Assembly: GCA_005408345.1 (NCBI GenBank) | Contig: SEMN01000273.1 | Coordinates: forward strand, 434,001-498,000 | Direction: 5' to 3' | DNA length: 64,000 bases | From: Macquaria australasica | Taxonomy: Eukaryota > Chordata > Actinopteri > Centrarchiformes > Percichthyidae | Shown: positions 61,886-64,000 of the stretch, piece after piece | How positions within the stretch are numbered: position 1 is the stretch's first letter | Layout of the letters: each line of letters begins with the position of its first letter | Program-made: the position numbers and the translations under genes | Notes under the pieces: model-generated | Database searches by the model: none | The model's input: only the letters and a program-made list of their open reading frames with translations | Told to the model about the DNA's origin: nothing

Positions 61886-62864
61886 TGTGTGTGTGTTTGT
61901 GTGTAGACATGCAAGTCTGTACAGACTCTTCACTGAATTGATTTTATACGCTCTGCTGAAGGCTGTGTGTGCCAAAACAAATCTATGTGATTTTTTCATG
62001 AATAGGATAAGCCCTGCGGAAAATGTACAGATTTGATACATAAAAAAACAAAAGATGCAATAGTTGCAATCAAGGCTGTTTGAGAGCTGAGATTTAACGT
62101 TTGATGAAATGAACTGAAAAAAAAAAATCCATCTACATGCCCTCTAGATCGTTCTGCATGGAAGGAACATCTTTCTTAGGGCTTTATCCACAGGGGGTAG
62201 ATATCATAGCCCTCAACAATACTCCCTGGTTCAATCTGGACCTTATAATCCAATTATTGTGTCACAACACACTGGTTAAACCTGTGTCAAATGATTAAGC
62301 CTAAACTTGGCTTATGATAAAACCTGTCACCTCTAATAAATAAACCACCAGTCCTTTTTGAAAAGAGCACATATCTGTAAGGAAAGCAATTTATAATCGT
62401 ATTACCTTAAGATATTAGGATTTGATTCAATATCAATGTTAAAACTGCATATTAAAAATATATTGGATTAGCAATAGAATTTAGAAATTTGGGTATTCGT
62501 GTAGCAGTGTGTCCAAGCCAATGTTAAAAACACAGTCAAAATAGCAGATGGTAGACATAAATATTATAGAACACTTTGCCTTTTAAATGAAAATACTCGT
62601 TCTTTCTGCAAAATTAATTAATTTACTCAAATTACACCTTTTCAAATTAGACAGACAGACTGGCAGAATGTGGTTTTCAGCTTGAAGATAGTTTGTTCCC
62701 TGAAGATTAAGAAAATGAAGGAAAGTAGTTGACAAAGAAACATGCCATGTATAGTCAAATGAACAACAACAATTTTCTGATGATGCAAAATAAGGGTAAA
62801 CTTAGCCAACTAAGCCTAGTGAGTTTCAAAGAAATTTATTAGAAATCTACTATCAGTTATGAAC

Positions 62865-63607
62865 GAGACTAGACACTACAGCCATGCTCTGTGAGGCTGT
62901 ACTGAGCTGTACTGTAACATGCTCACAATGACAATGCTCATGTTTGGCAGGTACTGTTTATCATTCATCATTCATTCATGTTAGTTTAGTGTGTTAGCAT
63001 GATAACGTTTGCTAATTACCACTAAACACAAAGTATAGCTGAGGCTGATGGGAATGTCAATAGTTTTGCGGGCATTTGATCATAAACCAAAATATTGGAC
63101 AAATTAAATTTTTTATCTGATGATGGCGCTAGATGAAAAGGATTCATCCTCTGGGGACTTTGAATATGTGTACCAAATTACATGGCAATCCATCTGATAG
63201 TTGTTAAGATATTTCACTAAAAACAAAAAAATGTCAACCTCTTGGTGGCGCAACAGGAAAAGTCAGAATCAGTAGGATTCAACCTCTGGGAATCATGAAT
63301 GATTAAAATTTCATGGAATTCCATCCAATAGTTGCTATGATGTTTCAGTCTAGACCAAAGTGGTGGACTGACTGACTGACAGACAGACCCAGATCAACAT
63401 TGCCATCCCTACAGCCATGCCGATGCCGCCATCGTGGCTAAAAACTCAGTTATGTTATACACTGCACTGGTTCGTCTTGTATTGTACTTAATGTTCGGAC
63501 TTTGAGTTAACAAGGTAGTGCCTGAATGCTGCAGCAAAGCAATGGTCAAAAAAAAAAATGGGAAAGACAGTGAAAAGCACTGAGCCAAAAAGCAATGTTC
63601 ATGTGTT
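62865..63607 (+). repeat. Modular repeat copy D with duplicated flank
   Basis: This is the fullest copy in the window. Its 5' part is CTACAGCCATGCTCTGTGAG, followed by ACCACTAAACACAAAGTATA, two CATCC/CAACCTCTGGG modules, a GACTGACTGAC run and an end with CATGCCGATGCCGCC near 63420-63432. From 63455 the flank repeats that of copy C. Confidence 0.85.
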
Positions 63608-63624
63608 GCGATGCGTCATTAGCT

Positions 63625-64000
63625 TTGAATGTATTTCATCAATTAACAAAATACTGGACAAATTTGTTTGTCCGGTATTGTTTGTCCAAGTTTGACCTGG
63701 AAAGACGCTAGAAAGAGGAAAAGTCAGAGGATCACCACAGTCATTAGAATATTTCGTTTTGGGGTCTTGAATATCTGTAGCAAATTTCACTGCAACCCAT
63801 CCAAATGTCAATCTCATGGTGGTTCAAGAGGAAAACTCAAGAGATCACCGAAAGCAGCAGAATTCATCCTCTGAGGACCATGAATGTCTGTACTAAATTT
63901 CATGGCAATCCATCCAATAAGTGTATAGATATTTCTGTTTGAACCAATGTGGTGGACCGACAGACTAACTGACATCCTTAGAGTGATGCCACTAGCATGG
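63625..64000 (+). repeat. Modular repeat copy E, cut by the window end
   Basis: It contains AAAATACTGGACAAATTTG, two modules (AGGATCACCACAGTCATTAG and AGATCACCGAAAGCAGCAG), GTGGTGGACCGACAGACTAA and the terminal phrase GCCACTAGCATGG at the last base. The element probably continues for a few bases beyond the window. Confidence 0.8.

Larger units (their letters stand above)
58360..64000 (-). other. babam2: babam2 upstream intron (partial, 5.6 kb in window)
   Basis: No exon for residues before ~101 was found here. Contents: a tRNA-derived SINE (59243-59490), modular repeat copies (61382-61730, 62865-63445, 63625-64000) and a direct duplication that includes flanking sequence. The stretch 59500-61380 shows a short CTGTCTGTCTG run near 60605 and nothing else I can name. 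Confidence 0.65.

Noticed and set aside
58360..64000. Missing babam2 exon for residues ~60-100
   Set aside because: I looked on the minus strand for the conserved block before residue 101 and found no matching translation with splice sites, so it is placed outside the window.

Overview
This window is vertebrate, and almost certainly teleost fish, genomic DNA. The evidence is widely spaced short exons with GT-AG introns, long CA/TG microsatellites, a decayed Tc1-type transposon, a tRNA-derived SINE, LINE fragments and several short non-autonomous DNA transposons of the kinds common in percomorph fish. There are no bacterial-style operons, no CRISPR arrays, and no rRNA or tRNA genes that I can support.

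The one protein-coding gene I can support is babam2 (also called BRE or BRCC45), on the minus strand. Eight exons were read by hand: 58359-58165, 56801-56727, 29779-29670, 15177-15078, 7691-7621, 7122-7040, 6920-6767 and 3781-3718 (stop). Together they give 852 coding bases, or 283 residues plus a stop. These correspond without any length difference to residues 101-383 of the 383-residue vertebrate protein. The first ~100 residues and the promoter lie beyond base 64000. BABAM2 is a UEV-fold scaffold subunit of the BRCA1-A and BRISC deubiquitinase complexes. The 3' UTR runs to about 3080, with an AATAAA signal at 3103-3098.

Layout, left to right: 1-3080 is intergenic and holds a minus-oriented copy of a modular interspersed repeat. 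3718-7691 holds the five last exons, with a dead Tc1 element nested inside an older repeat in the last intron and a 334-bp MITE filling most of the 498-bp intron. 7692-15077 is an intron with TG microsatellites. 15178-29669 is an intron with a hAT-type MITE with a perfect 8-bp target duplication, a TTAA-flanked MITE, a LINE tail, a local ~390-bp direct duplication and a 64-unit CA array. 29780-56726 is a 26.9-kb intron with a foldback element, a LINE tail and large microsatellites. 56802-58164 is an intron with a LINE reverse-transcriptase relic. 58360-64000 is part of an upstream intron with a SINE and a pair of duplicated repeat blocks.

I did not find a new multi-gene biological system. What deserves a second look is the structure of the repeats: nested insertions, elements with clear ends and target duplications, two local duplications, and two GC-rich reading frames of unknown status. 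Names of repeat families come from pattern recognition and general knowledge, not from a database search.
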